Shown here piece after piece: positions 25,159-33,152 of a DNA stretch of 64,000 bases. Every line of letters starts with the position of its first letter. Positions within the stretch are counted from its first letter, which is position 1. The notes beneath the pieces were generated by a model, which searched no databases, had not been told where the DNA came from, and saw nothing but the letters and a program-made list of their open reading frames with translations. Source of the stretch: Chromatiaceae bacterium (GTDB taxonomy: Bacteria > Pseudomonadota > Gammaproteobacteria > Chromatiales > Chromatiaceae); NCBI GenBank assembly GCA_024235175.1, contig JACKMX010000004.1, positions 62,001 through 126,000 of the forward strand, written 5' to 3'. The position numbers were made by a program, and so were the translations under genes.

Positions 25159-25917
25159 CTACCTCGGCAAAGAAACGGAATGGACCTGCCCGGCTGGATC
25201 CTGAAGGTTGACCAGTCCATTGAAGCGATCGATGCGGGTGACTGTCCAGCCGGACTGCTGCTCACCCAATTTCAGAAACGCAACACGCCCGGCCTGGGAG
25301 GTAGCCACATAGGTAAGGCCATCCCAGAGATCAATGGCATCGATTTGGAATGGCGGGGTCTTAACGGGACGGGGTTTGTGCCTGGCTGCCGGTTTGCGCT
25401 TGACGGTTTTTGGCGCCCGTGTCTCGGTGATGAGCGTATCCAGCCGCGAAATGGCCTCATTGATTTTCCGGTCCAGTTCCTGATTGGTTCCCGTCTGGTC
25501 GGCAATCGTTACCTTGATTGCCTGAATATCTTGAGTCATGTCCGAGAGTTGGTTCTTCACAACAGCGCTGTCGTTTTGTTGCGATTCGAACCCTTGATCG
25601 ATTCGATCGGAGATGGATGCCACTCCGCGGTCGATCTTTCCAATCTGATCCTCTATTCCAGCAACTTGTAGTCCATTTGATACGCTAGCCTCGTGCACCC
25701 GCATATCGGTCTCTGGTACTAAAGATGTGTTGGCCTTGCTTCCCTCTCTCGAAATCACAAACATCCACAGAACACTGATTATGAGAATGCCGATCAAGAC
25801 CACAGCCAGCACGGTCTTGTACGCGATCAGGCGGGTTGCTGGTTTTACCCCAGCATCCTCCGGACTGACTTCTTTATCTGAAGAGACGGGTAGATCCGGT
25901 TGTCTTTCACTCTTCAT
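25159..25917 (-). CDS. Membrane-anchored coiled-coil protein of the pil/tra operon
   Basis: 252 residues: a short cytoplasmic part, one membrane helix (~31-53, TVLAVVLIGILIISVLWMFV), then a coiled coil of about 100 residues (DQIGKIDRGVASISDRIDQG and later heptads). A basic Pro-rich linker (KRKPAARHKPRPVKTPP) leads to a small beta domain (~190-252) with QIDAIDLWDGLTYVATSQAG, recalling PilP-like periplasmic modules. It overlaps the pilL end by 11 bases. No named family recognised with certainty. Confidence 0.75.
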   Translation of the reverse strand: MKSERQPDLPVSSDKEVSPEDAGVKPATRLIAYKTVLAVVLIGILIISVLWMFVISREGSKANTSLVPETDMRVHEASVSNGLQVAGIEDQIGKIDRGVASISDRIDQGFESQQNDSAVVKNQLSDMTQDIQAIKVTIADQTGTNQELDRKINEAISRLDTLITETRAPKTVKRKPAARHKPRPVKTPPFQIDAIDLWDGLTYVATSQAGRVAFLKLGEQQSGWTVTRIDRFNGLVNLQDPAGQVHSVSLPR

Positions 25918-26398
25918 CCTGTACGACCTCCATTTCGATGTTGGTCCCGACTGCTAACTGATCCGGCGAACAGCGCTCGAATGTGACAAGCCGATGAACG
26001 GGATCTTGCACCAGGTTGAACATCGGTCCCGCAAGAGTTTTCAACGCGTCTCTCAACGTCATCGGCCCCAGGCTTCGATGAACAGCCGGAAGTGGCAATG
26101 CAAACAGAGCTAGCGTGTCCGGTTCGATCGACTCGACTTTGGCCAGCCGATAGCCGCTTCGTTGCAGGAGATACCGGACTGCTTCACCCATGGTCTGGAT
26201 CCGTTCCGGAAGCCGGATGGTCAATGTCGTGGCTAGCAGATCGGTTTGTGCTTTGGTCGGTACGGCGGCAATCACTGAATAACGGCCCACCTGGGCATCG
26301 TCAGCCTTGAGATTCAGGCTGGTGAGTGTGCAGAGTCCGACGATAAAGATCGTTGTCGCGGTTACTGGATGTGTAGGATGGTAAAGGAATCGCTTCAT
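25907..26398 (-). CDS. pilL: PilL-like protein of the conjugative element (TIGR03748)
   Basis: 163 residues from ATG at 26398, preceded by GAGG. A frame is open further upstream, but only this start gives the signal peptide (TATTIFIVGLCTLTSLNLKA). The mature part begins GRYSVIAAVPTKAQTDLLAT and carries the secretin-N-like segment IQTMGEAVRYLLQRSGYRL, both typical of the ICE PilL family that opens MPF-G operons. It is the first gene of the leftward transfer operon, 110 bases after the integrase-like gene. Confidence 0.82.
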   Translation of the reverse strand: MKRFLYHPTHPVTATTIFIVGLCTLTSLNLKADDAQVGRYSVIAAVPTKAQTDLLATTLTIRLPERIQTMGEAVRYLLQRSGYRLAKVESIEPDTLALFALPLPAVHRSLGPMTLRDALKTLAGPMFNLVQDPVHRLVTFERCSPDQLAVGTNIEMEVVQDEE

Positions 26399-26508
26399 GT
26401 TGAACTTGGCCTCAGGAGTTTTGTGCAACCCTGTCTGCATCATTACCGACACGCTATCAATCGGGGAATGGAAAACCCTTTCAGGGGTTCGCGTTGTTTT
26501 TTCCGAAC

Positions 26509-27375
26509 CTACCGACCTATGTACAGACTTAGCACTTGTTCTCGGGCATGGCCGATTTCGAGACTGATCAGGCATCGCACTTGGTAATCCCGTTCTTTCT
26601 GCGCTGGACTCAGCTGCTTTGACGTCGGCCCACCCGCCGCCGGTGATTTCCAACCAGTCAACTCCTCGTAACGTCGCTGGGCGTAGTCATGTCGCAACCC
26701 ATGCATTCGGGACAACCCGGCGTTGGCGGTCAGGCGTTCATAAACACGAAGCTGTTGAACATAACTGCGCTCGGCGGGGATCAGAGACCCACTCCCGACT
26801 TGTTTTCGTATCTGGTCGAGCAGTTCACGCTGGGCATCGGTTCTGACTGGGATCTCCCGGCTTTTTCCACCTTTGGTCCAGGATGCCTTGAGACGGATTT
26901 GATCTCCCTGATCTGCAAACCCAGGCTGGAACTTGATCGCTTCCTCCCGGCGCAGGCCGAAGGCTTGTTGTAGCTGCAGGCTCATACGGATGTGCGGATC
27001 CGGTATCTTTTCCAGGTCCGAGGTGTTCAATGTCTTCGCCTTCGAAGTGTTGGTCACGAACTGCCGGTTGGGAATGCCGTAATAGTCGTTCGATCGCGCC
27101 ACTACATTCTGCTTGTCGACTTTCTGTGCCCACCAGCGCAGCACCGCCATCCGGTTCTTGATCGTTCCGGTCGAGAGCTCCTGCTCCAGCCATTGCTTGA
27201 CCAGCGCATCGACATGCTTCGGTTTCAGTGACCCAGCATTCATTCCGTGAAAACCCAATGCATACAGCTGATTCGCGATAAGCATCAGGTGATGCGTCCG
27301 CTTACTCTGGGTACTATAGCTGCCATCCCGGTTCTGGCGGCAGAGTTGTTTGAGTTGGTAGTTCAGGTTTCTCAT
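26509..27375 (-). CDS. Internal tyrosine recombinase (SAM-like 2 / Integrase_1 type)
   Basis: 288 residues from ATG at 27375. The N-terminal SAM-like DNA-binding part spans ~5-110 and the catalytic part follows, with Arg142/143 (FGLRREE), Lys168, HGLRHD with His225 and Arg228, His276 and the nucleophile Tyr285 in LSLYIGR. All catalytic residues are present. This family (phage_int_SAM_2 plus Integrase_1) is distinct from the element's main integrase at 40902-41951 and occurs inside many ICEs. It may act on the structured DNA just upstream. Same direction as the T4SS operon. Confidence 0.85.
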   Translation of the reverse strand: MRNLNYQLKQLCRQNRDGSYSTQSKRTHHLMLIANQLYALGFHGMNAGSLKPKHVDALVKQWLEQELSTGTIKNRMAVLRWWAQKVDKQNVVARSNDYYGIPNRQFVTNTSKAKTLNTSDLEKIPDPHIRMSLQLQQAFGLRREEAIKFQPGFADQGDQIRLKASWTKGGKSREIPVRTDAQRELLDQIRKQVGSGSLIPAERSYVQQLRVYERLTANAGLSRMHGLRHDYAQRRYEELTGWKSPAAGGPTSKQLSPAQKERDYQVRCLISLEIGHAREQVLSLYIGR

Positions 27376-27923
27376 GGTGTATTCGTTATCTGGTAAGTGT
27401 TTATGACCATCCAGCAGCCGTAGCTGACTGGATCCGCTGTCGCGAAACGGTCTTGGGACACCACTCCCGTACGACCTGAACATGCCTGGTCTCAGGCAAC
27501 ACTGGTTTATCCCTGATGGGTAAAGGCCCAGTGCGGACCCAACGTGCCCGGAATTGGGCGTTCCTTGATGGTAGTTACACCTCCTTTGTTGAGTGAGCGG
27601 AAGAGATTTCCGCGGTGGATGAAATATGAGCGTCAATTTCCATCGCCAATGGCGATAGTCTGATAGCTCGTGGAGTGGATGGCAGGCTGGCGCCTGCGGT
27701 AAAAGCAGATCGAACGATCTGGCTGGACTGGAAGATGGATCAACGGCTGAAAGCCGCCGCGCTTCGAATGATCCGGTTAAGCGCTATTGCCACTGATACA
27801 CGTAGTGGCCACGGATAAATTTATCGAATGTTGACGTTCTGAGGGCGAGTATAAGAACAGATAATCCCGCCGTCACCCAGAAATTCCGCCCCAAACCCGC
27901 GCCGTTAATGGGATCGCCGCCCT

Positions 27924-27954
27924 CGTCACTACCCCACTTCGTTCACTAGTGACG
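27924..27954. repeat. Perfect inverted repeat, 8-base arms
   Basis: CGTCACTA (27924-27931) and TAGTGACG (27947-27954) are perfect inverted arms around a 15-base spacer. There is no T-run, so a plain terminator is unlikely. It sits upstream of the internal recombinase gene. Confidence 0.7.
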
Positions 27955-27973
27955 ATGGCGGCTTCGCTCGGGT

Positions 27974-28011
27974 CGAGCGGTTCGCCAGGCACAGGCCTGT
28001 CATACCGCTCG
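27974..28011. repeat. Perfect inverted repeat, 8-base arms with inner palindrome
   Basis: CGAGCGGT (27974-27981) and ACCGCTCG (28004-28011) flank 22 bases that themselves contain AGGCCT. It lies 20 bases from the previous inverted repeat, giving a compound structured block. Confidence 0.7.
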
Positions 28012-28313
28012 CATTTTAAAGAGTGGCATCGTCCTGCGGTACACATCGACCTGACCACAAACTCCACAGCCGCCGCTAAAGCGGCCCCGCCCTTGGCTGC
28101 GCGAGCTTTCGGGCTCACTCCACCGTGACGGGCAGGGACTATGGATTCTATGGACAGCTCGAAGGCCGGATTGGTCGCTGCTGGATACCCCGGCCGCTAA
28201 CGCTGTGTTCTGGAGGCAATATTGATAGCATGGGCGATGATGAAGAACTGCAGGTAGGATGATGTGGATTCCAACAATCAGAAATCTGCCTGCTTTATGA
28301 AGGGTCAGCGTCG

Positions 28314-29525
28314 ATGACACACTCGCACAGGGCACAACGCTGGGTCGGGCATGCCGATCTGGATGCTTTCTATGCCAGCGTCGAGCAGCGTGACTGCCCT
28401 GAGTACCGTGACCGTCCGGTGGTAGTCGGTGCCCTGCCCGGCCACCGCGGCGTAGTGGCGGCTGCGAATTACCGGGCGCGGGATTTCGGCATCCACTCAG
28501 CCATGCCCATTGCCGAGGCTTACCGCCGTTGCCCGGATGCAGTCTATCTGCGCCCCGACATGGCCAAGTATTCTCGTGTCTCCCGGAAGATATTCCAGAT
28601 TCTGGGAACCATCACTCCAGTCATTGAACCCGTCTCGGTCGACGAGGCCTACCTGGATTTGACGGGGCTGGAGAAACTCCTCGGACCACCCGCAAGCATT
28701 GGGAGCGAGATCAAGCACCGTATCCTGGAAGCGAGCGGACTCACGGTATCGGTAGGCATAGGTCCAAACCGGCTGATCGCAAAACTGGGATCCGAACACC
28801 GCAAACCCGATGGGCTGATGGTGGTCCATCCGGATGAAGTCCAGGAGTTCCTGGCACCTATGCCGGTAGCCAATCTGCGCGGCCTTGGCCGCCAGACGCA
28901 GAAGATCTTCTCGCGTCTCGGAATCAGGAGCGTGGGGCAGCTGCGTACCGTACCGCTTCAAATCCTAGAGCAACACCTGGGGACAAAAGCTGCACTGAGC
29001 TTCCAGCAACAGGCGTTGGGAATCGCTTCATCTGAAATGGTACCCGGCCGGGGCCGCAAAAGCATCTCCAAAGAGACCACCTTCGAGGAGGACGTCCGGG
29101 AGCAGGAGATCCTGCGCGATACCTTGCATAAGTTGGCGGCCGAAGTCGCTAAGAGAGCGCGCAGAGAACAGCTTTCAGGTGCAGTGGTGACGCTGAAGAT
29201 CCGCTTCACAGGTTTCGAGACCCATACCCGCCAGCACAAACTCCCCGTTCCGACTCACGACGAACGGGTGATCCTGCGCGAGGCCTGGGCACTGTTTCTA
29301 AACGGCAACCTGCCAAGCAAGCCGGTGCGGCTAATCGGGGTCGGAATAAGTGACTGGCAGCAGACTGAGACCGAACCGATGCAAGCCGATCTCTTTGAAC
29401 AGCCCAAGAAGCGGGAGATCGACGACCGTCTATTGAAGACCATCGACAGGGTTGCGGATCGATTCGGAAAAGGAATACTGCAGCTGGGATGCACGGCGAC
29501 GAAGAACACGCACAAACCTCGGTGA
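28314..29525 (+). CDS. dinB: DNA polymerase IV (Y family, DinB)
   Basis: 403 residues. Catalytic acids: Asp15 in HADLDAFYASVE and Asp110-Glu111 in PVSVDEAYLDL. The helix-hairpin-helix region includes ANLRGLGRQTQKIF and GIRSVGQL, followed by the little-finger domain to the C-terminus (QADLFEQPKKRE, a beta-clamp-binding-like QADLF). It is an error-prone lesion-bypass polymerase. AGGG lies 9 bases before the ATG. It runs against the direction of the ICE backbone, consistent with cargo. I found no clear LexA box just upstream. Confidence 0.95.
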   Translation: MTHSHRAQRWVGHADLDAFYASVEQRDCPEYRDRPVVVGALPGHRGVVAAANYRARDFGIHSAMPIAEAYRRCPDAVYLRPDMAKYSRVSRKIFQILGTITPVIEPVSVDEAYLDLTGLEKLLGPPASIGSEIKHRILEASGLTVSVGIGPNRLIAKLGSEHRKPDGLMVVHPDEVQEFLAPMPVANLRGLGRQTQKIFSRLGIRSVGQLRTVPLQILEQHLGTKAALSFQQQALGIASSEMVPGRGRKSISKETTFEEDVREQEILRDTLHKLAAEVAKRARREQLSGAVVTLKIRFTGFETHTRQHKLPVPTHDERVILREAWALFLNGNLPSKPVRLIGVGISDWQQTETEPMQADLFEQPKKREIDDRLLKTIDRVADRFGKGILQLGCTATKNTHKPR

Positions 29526-29683
29526 GAACTCTATTGTGTTGTTTACCCTGTTTTGATCGCAAGGACGGGTTAGTTATCGTCAGGATCTGCTGTAGCAGCC
29601 AACGTAAAGCTACCCCCTTATTAAAAGTTGGTTGGCGTGGATGAGTCGACTGTCCGAACCTCATCATGGGTTTCTGCCCTTCC

Positions 29684-30244
29684 TTAAAATCGTCGCAGCA
29701 GTCGCCAAGATAAAATGGCCAACCATACCAACAAACAGCCGGCAGCAAGGCGTTGTGCGATGCCAATGGGCATTAGGTTCCCCAGCGCAACACTTGCGGC
29801 AACCCCAGCGGCCAATGTCCAGGATACTATTGGGGGAGCGACAATGGATGCTTCCCCTGCGCTAGAAGGAAAAAAATACATGGCCAAGACAGAGAGTACG
29901 AAGGCCAGTGTGATGGCTCCAATGTGTATTGTTGAGGTATCTCCCAATGGGAAAACACCTGCTGTTAAGAAAAGCATGGCAGCAATGTTCAGTAAAATCC
30001 GATAACCACGCACAGCGCGATAGCTACCTATCGCTGCTTGCACGCCGAATACGGCCACTGCCAGACCTAAAAAAGCCAAGAACATTGCCCATCCATACTG
30101 CCCAAGGGCCAGCTCGCTCATTAATTGGTGCCGTGGATTATAGTCTGGCTGGAGCAGATGAAGCGCGATAACGGTCACGATGAATACTGCGACTCCGACA
30201 ATCGTTGCAACGGGACCCCAATGTCGTTTCAGTACCTTATCCAT
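29684..30244 (-). CDS. DUF998 integral membrane protein
   Basis: 186 residues with about six membrane helices. It carries the DUF998 signature of an early NPRHQLMSELALGQYGWAM segment after helix 1 and FPLGDTSTIHIGA in the middle. Function unknown. It is a stand-alone gene between dinB (convergent) and the NYN gene (same direction, 95 bases away), probably a passenger gene of the ICE. Confidence 0.85.
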   Translation of the reverse strand: MDKVLKRHWGPVATIVGVAVFIVTVIALHLLQPDYNPRHQLMSELALGQYGWAMFLAFLGLAVAVFGVQAAIGSYRAVRGYRILLNIAAMLFLTAGVFPLGDTSTIHIGAITLAFVLSVLAMYFFPSSAGEASIVAPPIVSWTLAAGVAASVALGNLMPIGIAQRLAAGCLLVWLAILSWRLLRRF

Positions 30245-30339
30245 CTAAAGCTTAATATTTTTTCGAGTTGTCCTGCAGACTAACCGCTAGGTAGCAGCGC
30301 TGCTATTTCTGGAGTGGCTCAACTAGAAGGCCAGAAATG

Positions 30340-31158
30340 CTACTTGGCACGTACATACAACACCTTCGCATCCGAGCCGTTCACCTTTCTTTTCTCAATA
30401 CAAAAGATATCTGTTTTTGCCGCCACGAGTTCACTGAGTTTCTTGAAACCAAAAAGTCGTGCATCAAAGTCTGGTTGCAATTTGGTCAGGTAGCTTCCAA
30501 AGGTTCCCAGATTTGCCCATCCGGCATCATCGCTTGCCTGTTCAAGTGCCTGAAGAACAAACTCACGCGGGAATTTCTTGTTTGGCTTGTCAGTGCCGGT
30601 AGATTTTTCAGGGGATGATGCCGACGGAGCGGTCTTTTTTATGGATCCATTCTTGGAAGCTTTTAATACGGTGTTTTCTGAAGGAAGCGGGCGAAGCACT
30701 TCAGTAAAGATAAATTTATGACAAGCATTCCGAAAAGCATCAGGGGTTTTCTCCTCGCCAAAACCCAGAACAGTGAGCCCTTCTTCGCGTATGCGAAGCG
30801 CCAATCCAGTGAAATCGCTATCGCTTGATACCAGGCAAAAACCGTCGAAGCGCCTCGTATACAACAGATCCATCGCATCGATAATAAGCGTGCTATCCGT
30901 TGCATTCTTGCCGGTAGTATAGGCAAATTGTTGCACCGGCTTGATGGCATGTTTGTTTAAAACCTTTTTCCATTGAGAACTTGCTGGTGACGTAAAGTCT
31001 CCATATATCCGCTTGACTGTCGCTTCACCAAACCTTGCAATTTCTGCAAGAAGCCCTTCGATTACGGCTGCCTGGGCGTTGTCCGCATCAATAAGTACCG
31101 CCAGGCGTAGTGACGGTTCTTCTGATTCTATTTTTGCTACAAGCCTGGGGCTTACCAT
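30340..31158 (-). CDS. NYN-domain ribonuclease-like protein with LOTUS/OST-HTH C-terminus
   Basis: 272 residues. The NYN (PIN-like) domain covers ~17-160: LAVLIDADNAQ holds the first acids, then DSTLIIDAMDLLYTRRFDG and LVSSDSDFTGLALRIRE supply the other acidic residues. After a Ser/Lys-rich linker (~165-195) a winged OST-HTH/LOTUS-like domain spans ~198-270 (VLQALEQASDDAGWANLGTF and LPDFDARLFG-like sequence). Proteins of this plan bind and probably cut RNA. In an ICE, a host-defence or counter-defence task is possible but not shown. Confidence 0.88.
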   Translation of the reverse strand: MVSPRLVAKIESEEPSLRLAVLIDADNAQAAVIEGLLAEIARFGEATVKRIYGDFTSPASSQWKKVLNKHAIKPVQQFAYTTGKNATDSTLIIDAMDLLYTRRFDGFCLVSSDSDFTGLALRIREEGLTVLGFGEEKTPDAFRNACHKFIFTEVLRPLPSENTVLKASKNGSIKKTAPSASSPEKSTGTDKPNKKFPREFVLQALEQASDDAGWANLGTFGSYLTKLQPDFDARLFGFKKLSELVAAKTDIFCIEKRKVNGSDAKVLYVRAK

Positions 31159-31348
31159 GGACTTATCTCCCTATTTATTAGAGTAAAATAAACGAACTGT
31201 GCAGTCCGTATGCTAATTCCTTTCTTGCCACTCATATTGTCTCAGAAAGTCATTTGTCAAGGATAGTCTGGTCGGTTAAGTGTTGCATGTCACACACAGA
31301 TAGATATCTGTCGGATTTAACCGTTTTTGAGAACTACGAGAAGGGGGT

Positions 31349-31367
31349 GCCGCTTTAACCCAGCGGC
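31349..31367. repeat. Intercistronic hairpin after the DUF6573 gene
   Basis: GCCGCT (31349-31354) and AGCGGC (31362-31367) form perfect 6-base arms. No T-run. It is one of a series of hairpins, one or more per gap, in the 31.3-33.1 kb block. Confidence 0.55.
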
Positions 31368-31400
31368 CAGGGGTAAGATGCCGGAGGATTCCGGCTATTT

Positions 31401-31829
31401 TCAATCCTCATTGGGCAACATGATGGTCATGACGGACTCGCCATGGTCACCCGGCCCGATGATCAACTTTAGTGTCACCGGCTTGGCCTCTGTCGAATAC
31501 CCATCACGCGGGACCCGGTAGAGCTCGTATAGCAGTCGGTCACCGGAATCCGCACTGGTTCGAATGGCAAAGGCTGCCATGAACAACACGTCATAGAGTC
31601 TCCCGGATTGATCCTGGAAAGGATTCTTCTGACTATCACTGTCGGTCCAGGCGACACAATCGGCCCAGACAGCAGATGTCAGAGCGACCGGCAGCTTGAA
31701 TCCGGCTTCCGTTGGCATGGAACCCGCATCGACCAGTACGCCATCTTCGATAGCCTGGGCACGGGTATAGGTGGAAATTACCTCACCGAAAAAGGATTCG
31801 GTAGAATGTTCGTGGGAAGTGTTTGACAT
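31401..31829 (-). CDS. DUF6573-family protein
   Basis: 142 residues, soluble, with the family's key FFGEVISTYTRAQAIEDGVLVD-like N-terminal region (residues ~13-34) and a C-terminal LKLIIGPGDHGESVMTI. DUF6573 proteins are common on ICEs and plasmids next to RadC-like and DUF3577 genes, as here, but their function is unknown. An AAGGAG ribosome site precedes the ATG at 31829. Confidence 0.85.
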   Translation of the reverse strand: MSNTSHEHSTESFFGEVISTYTRAQAIEDGVLVDAGSMPTEAGFKLPVALTSAVWADCVAWTDSDSQKNPFQDQSGRLYDVLFMAAFAIRTSADSGDRLLYELYRVPRDGYSTEAKPVTLKLIIGPGDHGESVMTIMLPNED

Positions 31830-31877
31830 GATCTATCTCCTTGTTGGATTAGCGCCAGGTCGCAACTCCTTCCCTGT

Positions 31878-31899
31878 CGGGAAAGTGTGTGCTTTCCCG
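31878..31899. repeat. Intercistronic hairpin between RadC-like and DUF6573 genes
   Basis: CGGGAAAG (31878-31885) and CTTTCCCG (31892-31899) are perfect 8-base arms with a 6-base TGTGTG loop. No T-run follows on the transcribed strand, so RNA stabilisation or partial attenuation is more likely than full termination. Confidence 0.65.
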
Positions 31900-31926
31900 G
31901 CAAGGTCTGTGAAAATTATCGAACCG

Positions 31927-32442
31927 TCATAAAATTCCGCGGGCCGCAAACGAAACACTTTCACCGGCGGTGACCACGAAGTGGTCGAGCACCCGCACAT
32001 CAACCAGTGCCAGTGCATCTTTTAACCGACGGGTAATCGCCTCGTCCGCATGACTGGGTTCAGCCACCCCGGAAGGATGGTTGTGATAAAAAATGATCGC
32101 GGCGGCATTGAGCTCGAGCGACTGCTGCACCACGACCCGTGGATGAACCGCAGCGCCATCGATGGTGCCGTGAAACAACTCGGCGACCTTGATGATCCGA
32201 TGGCGATTGTCGAGGTAGACACATCCGAACACCTCGTTCTTGTATTCAGCCAGTCGTAGACGCAGATAACTGCGCGTCTCCTCCGGACTGGTCAGCGTCT
32301 TTCCCGGCTGGTGCTGCTGCGCTAACAGGGTCAGCGCCAATGCCTTGAGTGATTGCTTCTCCGCGTCGTTAAGTTCAGATAACAAAAAACCATCGAAACG
32401 GTCTTTCATTTTCTTGGTTACGGTTGATGCCGTGGTGGTCAT
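31927..32442 (-). CDS. radC: RadC-like JAMM/MPN protein of the ICE
   Basis: 171 residues from ATG at 32442, preceded by GAGGAG at good spacing (the frame continues 5 codons upstream). It carries the JAMM metal motif HNHPSG followed by EPSHAD, plus the C-terminal LKDALALVDVRVLDHFVV typical of RadC. The usual N-terminal HhH domain of chromosomal RadC is absent, as in other ICE and plasmid copies. Called a DNA-repair protein by homology, but its real role in mobile elements is unclear. Confidence 0.9.
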   Translation of the reverse strand: MTTTASTVTKKMKDRFDGFLLSELNDAEKQSLKALALTLLAQQHQPGKTLTSPEETRSYLRLRLAEYKNEVFGCVYLDNRHRIIKVAELFHGTIDGAAVHPRVVVQQSLELNAAAIIFYHNHPSGVAEPSHADEAITRRLKDALALVDVRVLDHFVVTAGESVSFAARGIL

Positions 32443-32479
32443 AACTGATCTCCTCAAATGATAGGGAGATCAGTCCCAG

Positions 32480-32531
32480 GGGGGAGTGATCCCCCAGGGG
32501 TGGAAGTGGGCCGGATAACGGGTTATCCGGC
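32480..32531. repeat. Double hairpin between DUF3577 and RadC-like genes
   Basis: Two inverted repeats in a row. GGGGGA (32480-32485) pairs with TCCCCC (32490-32495) around GTGA. GCCGGATAAC (32510-32519) pairs with GTTATCCGGC (32522-32531), perfect 10-base arms with only 2 bases between. The second lies just after the DUF3577 stop. Neither has a T-run. Confidence 0.7.
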
Positions 32532-32541
32532 GGGTGTGAAG

Positions 32542-32946
32542 TTACGCAGCGTGTTCCTGCTCCTTATAGAACGGCTGACCGTCGACCTTGGCCCATGACA
32601 CACGCAACAGTCGGGCCTTGAGGCTGACACCGGTCTCTCCTGCCTTTTCACCGCTCTTAAAGATGAAGGTATCCGCATACAGATCACTGAGTGTGAACCC
32701 GATGAGCACCTTCAACTTGCCCTCGAGTGCCGGCTGGACCTGGCGCATGACTTTCTGTGCCTGGTGGCCGGACACGCGACACTCGAAATGCGTGTACTGG
32801 GCATTGTCGACACTGCCCCGAAGCACAGCGATGGTGACACTAAGGAAGGGGGTACCCTCCTTAGGCGTCACTTCACGGACACGGTTGAGATAACCGATGC
32901 CGCTGGTGTGAAGATCGAAATATCTGGGACTTTCGTTGTTGGACAT
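32542..32946 (-). CDS. STY4534-family ICE protein (DUF3577)
   Basis: 134 residues. It has the family opening RYFDLHTSGIGYLNRVREV and the single-strand-binding-like beta core VTIAVLRGSVDNAQYTHFEC, then VLIGFTLSDLYADTF. DUF3577 proteins are listed as ICE replication proteins and look like OB-fold SSB relatives; direct evidence of function is limited. It stands between the ParM-like and RadC-like genes, the common ICE arrangement. Confidence 0.9.
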   Translation of the reverse strand: MSNNESPRYFDLHTSGIGYLNRVREVTPKEGTPFLSVTIAVLRGSVDNAQYTHFECRVSGHQAQKVMRQVQPALEGKLKVLIGFTLSDLYADTFIFKSGEKAGETGVSLKARLLRVSWAKVDGQPFYKEQEHAA

Positions 32947-33152
32947 TGTGCTTTCTCCTTGGGGTTGGTTTGGTCCGGAGCAAGCAGATCCCTGGCGGGA
33001 GTGCTTCCCCGGCAGGGTGGTGCAACGGAGGTTAATTTCCGTTTCGTTGAAGGTGGACCGGCGACTTGCATCGCTGCACCTGTTACACGGTCCGAAGGTG
33101 CCTGATTGCCACTGAGTCCGCAGTGACCACGTATAAATTCATCTGCTGCCGT

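Larger units (their letters stand above)
27376..28313. other. 938-base structured non-coding region between integrase-like gene and dinB
   Basis: No reading frame here looks like a gene. It contains many inverted repeats: GCAGGC/GCCTGC near 27690, CGGCT/AGCCG near 27747, CCACT/AGTGG near 27800, and the two strongest listed separately (27924-27954 and 27974-28011), then GCCGC/GCGGC near 28075. A strong minus-strand AGGAGGTG lies near 27580 without a good start after it. It could be a recombination site, transfer origin, replication origin or structured leader for the adjacent recombinase. The sequence does not decide which. Confidence 0.5.

Noticed and set aside
27760..27920. Integron attC-like sequence (GTTAAGC, GTTAATG words)
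   Set aside because: No matching paired R boxes and the neighbouring recombinase is not an IntI type.
28200..28313. LexA box upstream of dinB
   Set aside because: CTGTGTTCTGG near 28202 lacks the second half (ACAG) at the right distance.
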